A DNA stretch of 64,000 nucleotides from Melioribacteraceae bacterium. GTDB lineage: Bacteria > Bacteroidota > Ignavibacteria > Ignavibacteriales > Melioribacteraceae. Shown piece after piece: positions 56,541-64,000 of this stretch. The notes under the pieces were generated by a model, which was given only the letters and a program-made list of their open reading frames with translations, had not been told where the DNA came from and ran no database searches. The stretch is taken from positions 1 through 64,000 of the forward strand of contig JAFGMI010000012.1 in NCBI GenBank assembly GCA_016927595.1. The letters are read 5' to 3'. Made by a program: the position numbers and the translations under genes. Positions within the stretch are counted from its first letter, which is position 1. Each line of letters starts with the position of its first letter.

Positions 56541-56616
56541 GAGCTTAAAATGATGATGACTAAATCAGAGCATAACGTAAAACTGGAGATTCGGTGACAT
56601 ATCCAGGATTCTTAGG

Positions 56617-57729
56617 TTGAAAGATAATCGGTTATTATCACTTGATGTTTTCAGGGGAATCACGATTGCAGCAATGATTCTGGTGAATAATCCCGGCAGC
56701 TGGGAGTACGTTTATGACCCTCTTGAACATGCTGAATGGAACGGATGTACACCTACCGATTTAATATTCCCGTTTTTCCTGTTTATAGTCGGTATTTCGA
56801 TTACATTTTCGTTAAAGAAGAGAATGGAAAGGGGAGATGATCGGCGAAAACTGCTGGGCAGCATTCTCCGTAGAAGTGTAATCTTATTTCTGCTGGGTTT
56901 AATAATTACAGGATTTCCATCATACGAATTATCGTCAATACGAATTCCTGGAGTTCTGCAGAGGATAGCTGTTGTTTATTTGGTAGCATCAATAATCTTT
57001 CTGAAGTACCAGGTAAAAACACAAATGATCATATCATTCGTAATTCTGGTATCTTATTGGCTGGCTATGACCTTGATACCGACCCCGGGAACCGGAAGTG
57101 TACTATTGGAACCGGGCGCCAACCTTGCCGCATGGATAGACAGGCAGATACTGGGTAGTCATCTGTGGGAATATACCGAGACCTGGGATCCGGAAGGTAT
57201 ACTTAGCACATTTCCGGCAATTACGACTACATTCATAGGGATATTTACGGGAGCACTCCTGGGCAGTGATAAAAGCAATACTGAAAAAAATCTTATGATA
57301 TTTGTTGCAGGCAGTATCATGATTACTGCCGGGTACATCTGGGATTTTGCATTTCCAATAAATAAAAACATGTGGTCCAGTTCTTTCGTACTTTATACCG
57401 GTGGAATAGCTCTATTATTTTATGCAATATGTTTTTGGCTGATTGAAATATCGGGGAAAACCAAATGGGCATATGCTTTTAAGGTGTTTGGCATGAATGC
57501 AATTGCTGTATATTTCTTATCTGAGATTGTTGGAAAAATTTTATACGAAATACTCATTACATATCCGGACGGAAGTGTTACTTCACTGAAGGAATATATT
57601 TATTCGGAATATTTAATGAACTTAATTACACCTGAGATCGGCTCGTTGGTTTGGGCGATTACGTTTTTATCGGTTAATTATATTGTTGTTTTTATATTAT
57701 TCAGGAGGCGAATTTTCATCAAAATTTAG
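56617..57729 (+). CDS. DUF5009/HGSNAT-like membrane acyltransferase
   Basis: 370 residues with about 9-11 hydrophobic segments. The N-terminus 'RLLSLDVFRGITIAAMILVN' and 'EWNGCTPTDLIFPFFLFIVG' are hallmarks of heparan-alpha-glucosaminide N-acetyltransferase-like proteins. In bacteria they are often found with glycan-use genes. The only reasonable start is the TTG at 56617, with AGGA at 56605-56608. It may acetylate an amino sugar across the inner membrane (inference). Confidence 0.85.
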   Translation: MKDNRLLSLDVFRGITIAAMILVNNPGSWEYVYDPLEHAEWNGCTPTDLIFPFFLFIVGISITFSLKKRMERGDDRRKLLGSILRRSVILFLLGLIITGFPSYELSSIRIPGVLQRIAVVYLVASIIFLKYQVKTQMIISFVILVSYWLAMTLIPTPGTGSVLLEPGANLAAWIDRQILGSHLWEYTETWDPEGILSTFPAITTTFIGIFTGALLGSDKSNTEKNLMIFVAGSIMITAGYIWDFAFPINKNMWSSSFVLYTGGIALLFYAICFWLIEISGKTKWAYAFKVFGMNAIAVYFLSEIVGKILYEILITYPDGSVTSLKEYIYSEYLMNLITPEIGSLVWAITFLSVNYIVVFILFRRRIFIKI

Positions 57730-57765
57730 ATTGAAATTTTATTGGCACATACTTATAGATTTAGT

Positions 57766-57786
57766 AGAATTTTCTCTGAAAATTCT
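57766..57786 (+). terminator. Hairpin downstream of the DUF5009 gene
   Basis: A perfect 9-bp inverted repeat AGAATTTTC / GAAAATTCT with a 3-base loop lies 37 bases after the stop at 57729. It lacks a strong T-run, so it is only a possible end for the + strand locus. Confidence 0.4.
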
Positions 57787-57866
57787 TGGAAAGCTGTGAT
57801 TAAAAGTGCACAATACAAGCAAAAAAGTGCGGGTTAGAGCGTGTCGGGAGCACGGGAGTTTAAGAA

Positions 57867-57908
57867 AAAACCTCAATTACGGGTCAAAAACAGTGTAATT
57901 GAGGTTTT
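57867..57908 (-). terminator. Strong intrinsic terminator downstream of tRNA-Ser
   Basis: A perfect 14-bp stem AAAACCTCAATTAC (57867-57880) / GTAATTGAGGTTTT (57895-57908) with a 14-base loop. Read on the minus strand it ends in GAGGTTTTTTCTT, giving a proper U-run just after the tRNA-Ser gene. On the + strand the T-run is shorter, but it may also stop the carbohydrate operon. Confidence 0.8.
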
Positions 57909-57919
57909 AATATTTAGAG

Positions 57920-58008
57920 CGGAGAGGGCGGGATTCGAACCCGCGATACCAGTTTCCCAGTATGACGGTTTAGCAAACCGTTGGTTTCAGCCACTCACCC
58001 ACCTCTCC
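57920..58008 (-). tRNA. tRNA-Ser(GCT)
   Basis: On the minus strand the 89-base gene folds as a class II tRNA: acceptor GGAGAGG/CCTCTCC, D-arm beginning GGTGAGTGGCTGA, anticodon stem ACGGT/ACCGT enclosing TTGCTAA with anticodon GCT, a long variable arm ACTGGGAAACTGGT, and T-arm GCGGGTTCGAATCCCGC. The CCA end is not encoded. The anticodon GCT and long variable arm identify serine. A decayed partial copy lies just upstream at 58055-58134. Confidence 0.95.
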
Positions 58009-58014
58009 AATAGC

Positions 58015-58048
58015 CGAAATTATATATACTAAAATTAAAAGAACAAAA
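58015..58048 (-). promoter_or_regulatory. Candidate promoter of tRNA-Ser
   Basis: On the minus strand TTTTG (58044-58048) is followed after 21 bases by TAATTTCG (58015-58022), close to the Bacteroidota -33 TTTG / -7 TAnnTTTG pattern, and lies 6 bases before the mature tRNA end. One -7 position departs from consensus. Confidence 0.35.
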
Positions 58049-58054
58049 GGGAGG

Positions 58055-58134
58055 TATGACGGTTTAGTATCCCGATAAATCGGGATCAGCTACTTTTACC
58101 CGTCTCTGACGGGCACCCACCTCTCCAATAGCTG
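58055..58134 (-). pseudogene. Decayed partial copy of tRNA-Ser with two inserted hairpins
   Basis: The + strand repeats two parts of the tRNA-Ser gene: TATGACGGTTTAG on the left (58055-58067; part of the anticodon and variable arm) and CACCCACCTCTCCAATAGC on the right (58114-58132; acceptor 5' half and leader). Between them the anticodon and D-arm sequence is replaced by an 18-base palindrome ATCCCGATAAATCGGGAT (58069-58086), the short matching segment CAGCTACT, and a second hairpin CCCGTC-TCT-GACGGG (58099-58113). There is no T-arm or 3' acceptor strand, so it cannot make a tRNA. Confidence 0.75.
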
Positions 58135-58149
58135 AAAAACTTCATTAAT

Positions 58150-58173
58150 CAATTTTTAGTATAACTAAAATTG
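58150..58173 (-). terminator. AT-rich hairpin after the POT transporter gene
   Basis: CAATTTTTAGT / ACTAAAATTG form a stem with one bulge and a 3-base loop, 45 bases beyond the stop of the minus-strand transporter. It could end that transcript, but the stem is AT-rich and there is no clear U-run. Confidence 0.3.
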
Positions 58174-58217
58174 AGGTACAAATATAGGATTATTTTAAGA
58201 ATTCAAAAAACATTTTA

Positions 58218-59756
58218 TCATTTTGCGTTTCTTTTTTTAATAACCATGTAATCGTACATGTATATTAAAAACGCTGTTGCCAATGCAATTACAGCAATTG
58301 CGATCCACATCAAATCCGGACGCTGCATATCACGCGCAAAAATTGCATAAAACTGACCCGAAATAATTCCGCCGAATAAATTGCCGAGTGCGACACACCA
58401 GTAAAAATATCCCATGTAGAGAGCAGTTTTTCCCGGAGGTGCAATTTTACCAGTATATTCTTTAGATTTCGGACTTGCCATCATTTCGCCGAAAGAGAAA
58501 ACGAATATTCCCAGAACAACAATCCAGCCAGTTGTTCCCCAAATCAGAATTATAAAGCTAAATACTGTTATTACCGTACCCCAGAACATAGTTGTAAATG
58601 GCTTTAACCTTGTAACGAGATAGGAGACAAGTATCTGAAAAAATATAATTGCTCCGGCGTTGACATTAATAATATATTCCGGATTTACCTGTCCGGCATT
58701 CACCATCGAATCTCTGAATCCATGCACTGAGCCTTCAAGACCGATCGCACTCATTAGGTTAGTAATTGAAAACAGAAGGTCTGATGTATCAACAAAATCC
58801 TCGATGTAGACAGGAAGCGTATAGTAAATCTGATTGAATGAAGTCCAAAATCCCGACATGAGCAGCAGGAACAATGCAAACCGCCAGTCGCCTATCCGCA
58901 TGGGCAATTTATACCAGACTTTATTTCCGCTGTTTGCATTTTTTTTAAGTATAAAGTCATACCCGAAATTCAGGACAGACCAGAATAAGCAGAACAGAAT
59001 TATTTGAGTCCATGAAAATGTTCCATCGGAAGTGTATTTGGATCCGAGAACAAGCACAACGAGAAGTCCGAATACAAACAGAAAAAATCTTCCGTTACCT
59101 AGTACTTCGACCATTCCTTCCATAACCTGACTGAATTTCTTAGTGCTGGCTACTTCACCTTCCACTTTCGGTTCTTTGTACATAAATGAAACAAATATGA
59201 AATTAATGGCAATCCATCCGGCGGATGCTATAAAAACGTACTCCCATGAAATTGCTCTCACAATACCTGCTACAATAGGACCTACAAATCCGCCGATGTT
59301 TACCATCATATAGAATATACCAAACCCAAGAGATGATGTGGTGTCGTTTGTAGTTTTTGAGATTGTCCCGATGATCACGGGTTTAAATGTGCCTGCTCCC
59401 AACGCAACAAGCATAAAGGCAAGAAAAAAAGTAGGGAAACTCGTCAATTGACCTAAAAGATAGTATGCCGGTACTAAAATTGAAAATGCAATAAAAAGGA
59501 CTTTTCTGAATCCGTATCTGTCGGCTACTGCTCCGGAAACTACGGGAAAAAGATAAAGGAAAAAGGTAACAACACCCTGGAGCACACCTCGGTCTTCATG
59601 AGAAAATCCTAGTCCCCCGTCTTCAACCGGGCCGGTAATATACAAAGAAGACACCGCAAAAAATCCGTACCATGCCATTCTTTCGAATATTTCCATAGTA
59701 TTTGCAGCCCAGAAGGATATCGGGAAATCTTTAAGTCTAATTTTAGTGCCAGCCAT
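58218..59756 (-). CDS. POT/PTR-family peptide transporter (MFS)
   Basis: 512 residues with about 12-14 hydrophobic segments. 'SFWAANTMEIFERMAWYGFF' contains the POT motif ExxER-like 'EIFERMAWYG', followed by 'GAVADRYGFRKVLFIA' and 'ALGAGTFKPVIIGTISK', the second POT signature. Proton-coupled import of di- and tripeptides is the usual role. TTAGGAG before the ATG supports the start. It stands alone on the minus strand between the tRNA region and purC. Confidence 0.88.
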   Translation of the reverse strand: MAGTKIRLKDFPISFWAANTMEIFERMAWYGFFAVSSLYITGPVEDGGLGFSHEDRGVLQGVVTFFLYLFPVVSGAVADRYGFRKVLFIAFSILVPAYYLLGQLTSFPTFFLAFMLVALGAGTFKPVIIGTISKTTNDTTSSLGFGIFYMMVNIGGFVGPIVAGIVRAISWEYVFIASAGWIAINFIFVSFMYKEPKVEGEVASTKKFSQVMEGMVEVLGNGRFFLFVFGLLVVLVLGSKYTSDGTFSWTQIILFCLFWSVLNFGYDFILKKNANSGNKVWYKLPMRIGDWRFALFLLLMSGFWTSFNQIYYTLPVYIEDFVDTSDLLFSITNLMSAIGLEGSVHGFRDSMVNAGQVNPEYIINVNAGAIIFFQILVSYLVTRLKPFTTMFWGTVITVFSFIILIWGTTGWIVVLGIFVFSFGEMMASPKSKEYTGKIAPPGKTALYMGYFYWCVALGNLFGGIISGQFYAIFARDMQRPDLMWIAIAVIALATAFLIYMYDYMVIKKRNAK

Positions 59757-59791
59757 TAAATCTCCTAATTGTGTAAAGAATCTTTTGTAAA

Positions 59792-59832
59792 TTTGAAATA
59801 ACGAATATGCCTATTTATATTTGAATTCAAAT
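59792..59832 (+). promoter_or_regulatory. Candidate promoter of the purC operon with overlapping palindrome
   Basis: TTTG at 59792-59795 and TATATTTG at 59816-59823 are 20 bases apart and match the Bacteroidota -33/-7 consensus TTTG...TAnnTTTG. The -7 box overlaps a perfect 14-base palindrome ATTTGAATTCAAAT (59819-59832) that could be an operator. The purC start is about 90 bases further on, preceded by GGGAG. Confidence 0.45.
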
Positions 59833-59923
59833 CATTTTAAAGCTATAAAATTTTTGGGTATGAAAATAATTTAATTCCCAAACCTTAGCAATTTTAATAA
59901 TGATTTATATATAGGGAGACAAA

Positions 59924-60814
59924 ATGAGTAAAGTTATTCTTGAAACTAATTTTGAAGATTTAAAACTTTTTAAAAGGGGTAAAGTTAGAGATATATATGA
60001 TCTGGGAGATTATTACCTGCTGATTTCTTCAGACAGGATATCAGCCTTTGATGTAATAATGAATGAAGGGATTCCGAATAAAGGCGAGGTATTGAATAAG
60101 ATCTCGGAGTTCTGGTTCGATTTCACAAAAGATATTATTGATAATCATGTAGTCTCCTCTGATGTAAATAAATATCCCCGTGAATGTCAAAAATATAAAA
60201 GCGAACTGGAAGGCAGGTCAATGCTCGTAAAAAAAGCCGAGCTGGTTCCACTCGAGTGTATTGTAAGAGGGTACATAACCGGATCAGGACTGAAAGAATA
60301 CCAGAAAACAGGCAGTGTTTGTGGTATTAAACTTCCGGAAGGACTTGTTGAGTCACAAAAATTACCTGAACCCATCTTTACGCCTTCTACTAAAGCTGAG
60401 ATAGGCGATCATGATGAAAATATAACCGAGGAGAGAGCTATAGACATTGTGGGTAAGGAAACATATGAATTCGTTAAAAATGCTGCATTAGCAATCTATT
60501 TGAAAGCAAGCGAATATGCTTATGAGAAGGGAATTATTCTGGCAGACACCAAGATGGAGTTTGGTTTTTACGACGGCAAAATAATTATTATTGACGAACT
60601 ATTGACTCCGGATTCATCCAGATTCTGGATAAAAGACAAGTATCAGGTTGGTAAATCACAGGAAAGCTACGATAAACAATACGTAAGGGATTACCTATTA
60701 TCAATAGATTTCAACAAACAGCCGCCGGCTCCGCCGCTGCCTCAGGATGTTATTGAAAATACAAGCGATAAGTACAAAGAAGCGCTTTTGCAATTAACCG
60801 GACAGAAAGTATAA
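59924..60814 (+). CDS. purC: Phosphoribosylaminoimidazole-succinocarboxamide synthase
   Basis: 296 residues. SAICAR synthetase motifs: '[20 protein letters not shown]', '[18 protein letters not shown]', '[17 protein letters not shown]' and '[14 protein letters not shown]'. It ligates aspartate to CAIR with ATP in purine synthesis. The length matches the longer (yeast-like) form common in Bacteroidota. GGGAGACAAA precedes the start. It is followed with no gap by the DUF971 gene. Confidence 0.95.
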   Translation: MSKVILETNFEDLKLFKRGKVRDIYDLGDYYLLISSDRISAFDVIMNEGIPNKGEVLNKISEFWFDFTKDIIDNHVVSSDVNKYPRECQKYKSELEGRSMLVKKAELVPLECIVRGYITGSGLKEYQKTGSVCGIKLPEGLVESQKLPEPIFTPSTKAEIGDHDENITEERAIDIVGKETYEFVKNAALAIYLKASEYAYEKGIILADTKMEFGFYDGKIIIIDELLTPDSSRFWIKDKYQVGKSQESYDKQYVRDYLLSIDFNKQPPAPPLPQDVIENTSDKYKEALLQLTGQKV

Positions 60815-61114
60815 ATGCTTCCGAAAAAAATATCGGTAAAAGATAAAAATTATCTTTTTGTTCTTTGGGAAGACGATTCCGAGACATCAATTAAGCTTTC
60901 GGATTTAAGGCGAGAATGTCCTTGTGCAATTTGTAATTCTGAAAAGAGCGAGAGGGGCAATAAGTATATACCGTTATATACACTCGACCAGCTTACAATT
61001 GTAAAAATTTCAAAAGTCGGTAAGTATGCCTTGGGAATTGAGTGGATGGATGGTCACAATACAGGTATCTATGAATTCGGTTATTTGAGATCAATCAGTG
61101 ATAAGGGCAAGTAA
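60815..61114 (+). CDS. DUF971-domain protein
   Basis: 99 residues. Typical DUF971 pattern: 'LFVLWEDDSETSIKLSDLRR', Cys pair in 'ECPCAICNSE' and the end 'GIEWMDGHNTGIYEFGYLRS'. The domain is related to the N-terminal part of gamma-butyrobetaine hydroxylase and is often linked with Fe-S cluster genes; its exact role is unclear. It is packed between purC and pgsA with no spacing. Confidence 0.88.
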   Translation: MLPKKISVKDKNYLFVLWEDDSETSIKLSDLRRECPCAICNSEKSERGNKYIPLYTLDQLTIVKISKVGKYALGIEWMDGHNTGIYEFGYLRSISDKGK

Positions 61115-61711
61115 ATGGTTTTACCGAACCAGTTAACAATTCTCAGAATTATATTAACTCCCGTATTCCTGTGGCTTTTCTTACAGGAAGATCCTCTGAT
61201 GAAACAGATTTCTTTACTGGTATTTGTTATTGCTGCAATAACAGACTGGTACGACGGTTGGCTCGCACGAAAGTTTAATTATATTACTACATGGGGTAAA
61301 TTTCTTGATCCTTTAGCGGATAAAATACTTACTTCTTCGGCATTCCTGGCTTTTGTAATAATCGGTATGCTTGAGTTATGGATGGTAATAATAATTATTT
61401 TAAGAGATTTTACCATAACCGGATTGAGAGCTTACGCAGAATATAAGAATCATTATTTTTTAACAAGCAGGCTTGCAAAGTGGAAAACATTCATACAAAT
61501 GATTTACATTTATTACCTGCTTCTTGTTTATGTAGCCGGAACGTTCGTAACTATCAGAGATGATTATAAAAATATATATAATGTCTTATTGGATGAAAAT
61601 TTAATTTATTATTCAATGCTGCTGATAACATTGTTTACTCTCATTACAGGTTTACTATACCTTAATAAAAACAGAAACTTGATAAAAAAGATTTTTGAAT
61701 TCGAAAATTAA
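61115..61711 (+). CDS. pgsA: CDP-diacylglycerol--glycerol-3-phosphate 3-phosphatidyltransferase
   Basis: 198 residues, several membrane segments. The CDP-alcohol phosphotransferase motif is complete: 'DWYDGWLARKFNYITTWGKF' followed by 'LDPLADK'. It makes phosphatidylglycerophosphate, the committed step to phosphatidylglycerol. The next gene, pgpA, supplies the following step and overlaps it by 17 bases. Confidence 0.93.
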   Translation: MVLPNQLTILRIILTPVFLWLFLQEDPLMKQISLLVFVIAAITDWYDGWLARKFNYITTWGKFLDPLADKILTSSAFLAFVIIGMLELWMVIIIILRDFTITGLRAYAEYKNHYFLTSRLAKWKTFIQMIYIYYLLLVYVAGTFVTIRDDYKNIYNVLLDENLIYYSMLLITLFTLITGLLYLNKNRNLIKKIFEFEN

Positions 61712-62153
61712 TCATATCGAAAAATTAATCGGATCCGGAATTTATACCGGGTATCTCCCTTTCGCACAGGGAACTTTTGCCAGTTTGGCTGCTGTAATTA
61801 TCTACTTAATACCCGGATTTGAAAATTCGGCTTTAATGACATTTTGCATCAGCGTTTTTTATGTTGCAGGTACATTAATTGCAGGAAAATTTATTGAGAT
61901 ATACGGAGCGGACCCCAGACAGTGTACAATAGATGAATTCGTCGGAACGTGGATCTCACTGCTTTTCATTCCGAAAAAAATATGGTTTATTGTGCCGGCT
62001 TTCTTAATTTGGAGAGTATTCGATATTATTAAACCCTTTCCTGCAAACGCCGCTGAAAAAATAAAAGGCGGCACAGGCGTGATGCTCGATGATGTTATTG
62101 CAGGAATTTATACTTTTCTTTTAATGCAGATTATGCTTTACTTTATTTACTAA
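61695..62153 (+). CDS. pgpA: Phosphatidylglycerophosphatase A
   Basis: 152 residues. 'GYLPFAQGTFASLAAVIIYL', 'DPRQCTIDEFVGTWISLLF' and 'GGTGVMLDDVIAGIYTF' are the family motifs with the conserved acidic residues. It dephosphorylates PGP to phosphatidylglycerol. The only start that keeps the N-terminus is a TTG at 61695 inside pgsA, a coupled arrangement. Confidence 0.9.
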   Translation: MNSKINHIEKLIGSGIYTGYLPFAQGTFASLAAVIIYLIPGFENSALMTFCISVFYVAGTLIAGKFIEIYGADPRQCTIDEFVGTWISLLFIPKKIWFIVPAFLIWRVFDIIKPFPANAAEKIKGGTGVMLDDVIAGIYTFLLMQIMLYFIY

Positions 62154-62173
62154 TTTAATTTGAGAATGTAACT

Positions 62174-63430
62174 ATGAAAGCAATTCTGATATCCGTGGGG
62201 GACGAACTTTTAATTGGTCAGACTGTAAATACAAATGCTTCTTTCATCAGTGAAAAACTTACGGAAAATGGCATCATCGTAGTTAAGCATATTGTTGTAG
62301 GCGATAATGAAGATATAATGCTGAAAAGTTTTGACGAAGCCATAAAAAAAAGTGACCTGGTTGTTGTGACAGGTGGTCTCGGGCCCACGCACGATGACGT
62401 TACCCGCAAGGCAGTTGTTAAATTTTTTAATACAGAACTAATTCTCAATAGCGATGTACTTGCCGATATTCAAGATATGTTTTCCAGGCGAGGACGTGAA
62501 GTAACATCAACAAATAAAGACCAGGCATTCGTGCCTAAGAATGCAACTGTTATCCGAAACAGCAGGGGAACTGCACCCGGAATATGGATAGAGGAAAATA
62601 AAAAAATATTTGTGGTTATGCCCGGTGTTCCTTACGAGATGAAAGAGATGATGGAAAGTACCGTCCTGCCCAACTTAAGAGAAAAATTAAGCACCAAAAG
62701 TAAAACAACTGTTACGACTAATCTTCTGACTACCGGAATTCCCGAATCAATTTTATATGAGCGTTTAGGTAATCTTGATGAATTACTCGAGGGGGCATCT
62801 CTCGCTTTTCTTCCAAATCAATTCGGCGTAAAGCTGCGCCTTACCATTAAATCTAAATCACTGGAAGAAGCAAGCGATAAACTGCTTCATATCGAGCAGA
62901 AAATCAGAGGAATCGTAGGAAGATTTATTTATGGCAAGGATACTGACACATTAGAGAGTGTTGTTGGTAAGTTATTAAACGACAGAGGGCTTCGTATTGC
63001 AGTTGCCGAATCATGTACAGGTGGTTTAATAAGTGCCAGACTTACGAATATCAGTGGCAGCAGCAGTTATTTTGAGCGTGCTTTTATTACATACAGCAAC
63101 GGAGCTAAAGTCGAGCATCTTAATATTGATGAGGATCTGATTCAAAAGTACGGTGCAGTTAGTCTTGAAGTAGCAAGATTAATGGCGGATGGTGTGAAAG
63201 CAGTAAGCGGTACGGATATCGGTTTGTCGGCTACGGGTATAATGGGTCCTACAGGAGCTACGCCGGATAAGCCTGTAGGTTTGGTTTTTATCGGCATCTG
63301 TGACGAAAAAATATGTACTGCACGTGAATTTAAATTCGGTGATGATAGAATATTGAATAAGGACAGAACTTCGCAGGCAGCGTTGGAAATGTTGCGGAGA
63401 AATCTGTTGGGAATTCCTTATGAAGAATAG
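62174..63430 (+). CDS. cinA: CinA family protein (MoCF domain plus NMN deamidase domain)
   Basis: 418 residues. N-terminal MoCF/COG1058 domain: 'ISVGDELLIGQTVNTNASFI' and 'VVVTGGLGPTHDDVTRKAV'. C-terminal CinA domain: 'IAVAESCTGGLISARLTNIS' and 'SATGIMGPTGATPDKPVG'. The C-terminal domain deamidates nicotinamide mononucleotide in pyridine-nucleotide recycling, and the N-terminal domain is an ADP-ribose pyrophosphatase in studied members. Overlaps the thpR start by 11 bases. Confidence 0.93.
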   Translation: MKAILISVGDELLIGQTVNTNASFISEKLTENGIIVVKHIVVGDNEDIMLKSFDEAIKKSDLVVVTGGLGPTHDDVTRKAVVKFFNTELILNSDVLADIQDMFSRRGREVTSTNKDQAFVPKNATVIRNSRGTAPGIWIEENKKIFVVMPGVPYEMKEMMESTVLPNLREKLSTKSKTTVTTNLLTTGIPESILYERLGNLDELLEGASLAFLPNQFGVKLRLTIKSKSLEEASDKLLHIEQKIRGIVGRFIYGKDTDTLESVVGKLLNDRGLRIAVAESCTGGLISARLTNISGSSSYFERAFITYSNGAKVEHLNIDEDLIQKYGAVSLEVARLMADGVKAVSGTDIGLSATGIMGPTGATPDKPVGLVFIGICDEKICTAREFKFGDDRILNKDRTSQAALEMLRRNLLGIPYEE

Positions 63431-63974
63431 ACTCTTCATTGCTCTTGAGATTCCGGATACTGTAAAAGATGCGATAATTAAACTAAGAGATTTTGTCTAT
63501 CCGAATGATGGTAAGGTCAGATGGGAATCTTCTGATAAACTGCATATCACTCTGAAATTTTTAGGAAACGTTCAGGATATTCTTATACCGAAAATTATAG
63601 AAGAAATTTATAGAATATCCGATGATGCCGGTGCATTCAGGGTTTGTTTCAACAGGTTTGGTATGTTTGAACGAAACGGTAAACCTTCGGTAATATGGGC
63701 TGGTACAAGACCTGAAGGCGAACTGATGAAACTGCAATTTAAAATCGATGACTCAATGAGTAAAATGGGGTTCAGCAAGGAATCAAAAAAATTTAAATCT
63801 CACTTAACTCTATTAAGGGTAAAAGGTGGGGAAAATTATAATTATCTCATTAAATTTAAAAATTATAAATATGACGACATTATATTTTCAGCGGATGAAA
63901 TAAGTTTAATTAAAAGTGTTCTCAAGCCTGCAGGCTCGGAGTACACAAAAATCTCAGGTTTTAATTTGAATTAA
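63420..63974 (+). CDS. thpR: RNA 2',3'-cyclic phosphodiesterase
   Basis: 184 residues of the 2H phosphoesterase superfamily. Both HxTx motifs are present ('LHITLKFLGN' and 'SHLTLLRVK'), separated by about 85 residues as expected. It opens 2',3'-cyclic phosphates to 2'-phosphates. It overlaps cinA, a common gene pairing. Confidence 0.92.
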   Translation: MKNRLFIALEIPDTVKDAIIKLRDFVYPNDGKVRWESSDKLHITLKFLGNVQDILIPKIIEEIYRISDDAGAFRVCFNRFGMFERNGKPSVIWAGTRPEGELMKLQFKIDDSMSKMGFSKESKKFKSHLTLLRVKGGENYNYLIKFKNYKYDDIIFSADEISLIKSVLKPAGSEYTKISGFNLN

Positions 63975-63984
63975 TGGAGGATGT

Positions 63985-64000
63985 ATGAGTAGTGATAAAG
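63985..64000 (+). CDS. First codons of a further gene (possibly recA)
   Basis: ATG at 63985 starts 'MSSDK' and runs off the window end, preceded by a strong GGAGG at 63976-63980. The gene after cinA-thpR is often recA, but five residues cannot show this; the identity is only a guess from gene order. Confidence 0.4.

Noticed and set aside
52328-57729. Glycyl-radical microcompartment locus
   Set aside because: No shell-protein, aldehyde dehydrogenase or phosphotransacylase genes are present near the radical enzyme.
57841-58032. Short + strand open frame ending in 'AERAGFEPAIPVSQYDG'
   Set aside because: It runs antisense through the tRNA-Ser gene and its terminator; this peptide type is a known artefact of translating tRNA regions.
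1-64000. CRISPR array, prophage, integrase or insertion sequence
   Set aside because: No regularly spaced repeats, transposase or integrase motifs were seen; nearly all sequence is accounted for by metabolic genes.

Overview
The window looks like the chromosome of a Bacteroidota-lineage bacterium, most likely Ignavibacteria (Melioribacter/Ignavibacterium-like). The basis is two C-terminal type IX secretion sorting domains with the 'QNYPNPFNPST' style of motif (ends of the genes at 1 and 34517), a PorV/PorQ-like protein, a large TonB-dependent receptor, AT-rich DNA and many starts without a clear Shine-Dalgarno. The species assignment is inference.

Bases 1 to about 57.7 kb form a very large carbohydrate-use region, almost entirely on the + strand with tiny gaps or overlaps. 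Order: end of a T9SS-sorted protein; zinc-type dehydrogenase; an export/uptake trio (TonB receptor, secreted FlgD-Ig-type protein, PorV-like); a GH106-like cytoplasmic enzyme, ribokinase and ribose pyranase; aldo/keto reductase; a GH-A lipoprotein; a ureidoglycolate-lyase-like protein; a DUF6259-like TIM-barrel enzyme; Gfo/Idh/MocA oxidoreductase with a xylose-isomerase-like TIM barrel; GH42; MFS transporter; PIG-L deacetylase; a six-hairpin glycosidase-like protein; five tandem GH10-like xylanase paralogues (26.1-34.4 kb); a T9SS-sorted GH13; epimerase; GH2; a mannose-6-phosphate-isomerase-like protein, cupin, aldo/keto reductase and flavodoxin; an ABC ATPase, phytanoyl-CoA-dioxygenase-like protein, nucleoside hydrolase and sugar-binding lipoprotein; SMP-30 lactonase; GH92. 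It then switches strand to a glycyl radical enzyme with its activase, divergent from an AraC regulator, followed by an aldo/keto reductase and a DUF5009/HGSNAT-like membrane protein.

From 57.7 kb there is a boundary with a strong terminator, tRNA-Ser(GCT) and a decayed partial copy of that tRNA carrying two hairpins, then a POT-family transporter (minus strand). The right end is housekeeping: purC, DUF971, pgsA, pgpA, cinA, thpR and the first codons of another gene.

A working model (inference): Tat- and T9SS-exported hydrolases attack xylan-rich hemicellulose and other glycans; lipoprotein and periplasmic enzymes (GH-A, GH2, GH92, PIG-L) trim oligomers; the TonB receptor, MFS and ABC parts import products; cytoplasmic GH106-like, GH42 and sugar-modifying oxidoreductases and isomerases finish the job; ribose goes through RbsD/RbsK; and the glycyl radical enzyme carries out an anaerobic radical step on a polyol or sugar-derived substrate. 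The least explained parts are the GH10-like array with its invariant NNCC motif, the glycyl radical enzyme with a GCGEY active site and its repeat-rich control region, and the tRNA-Ser relic.
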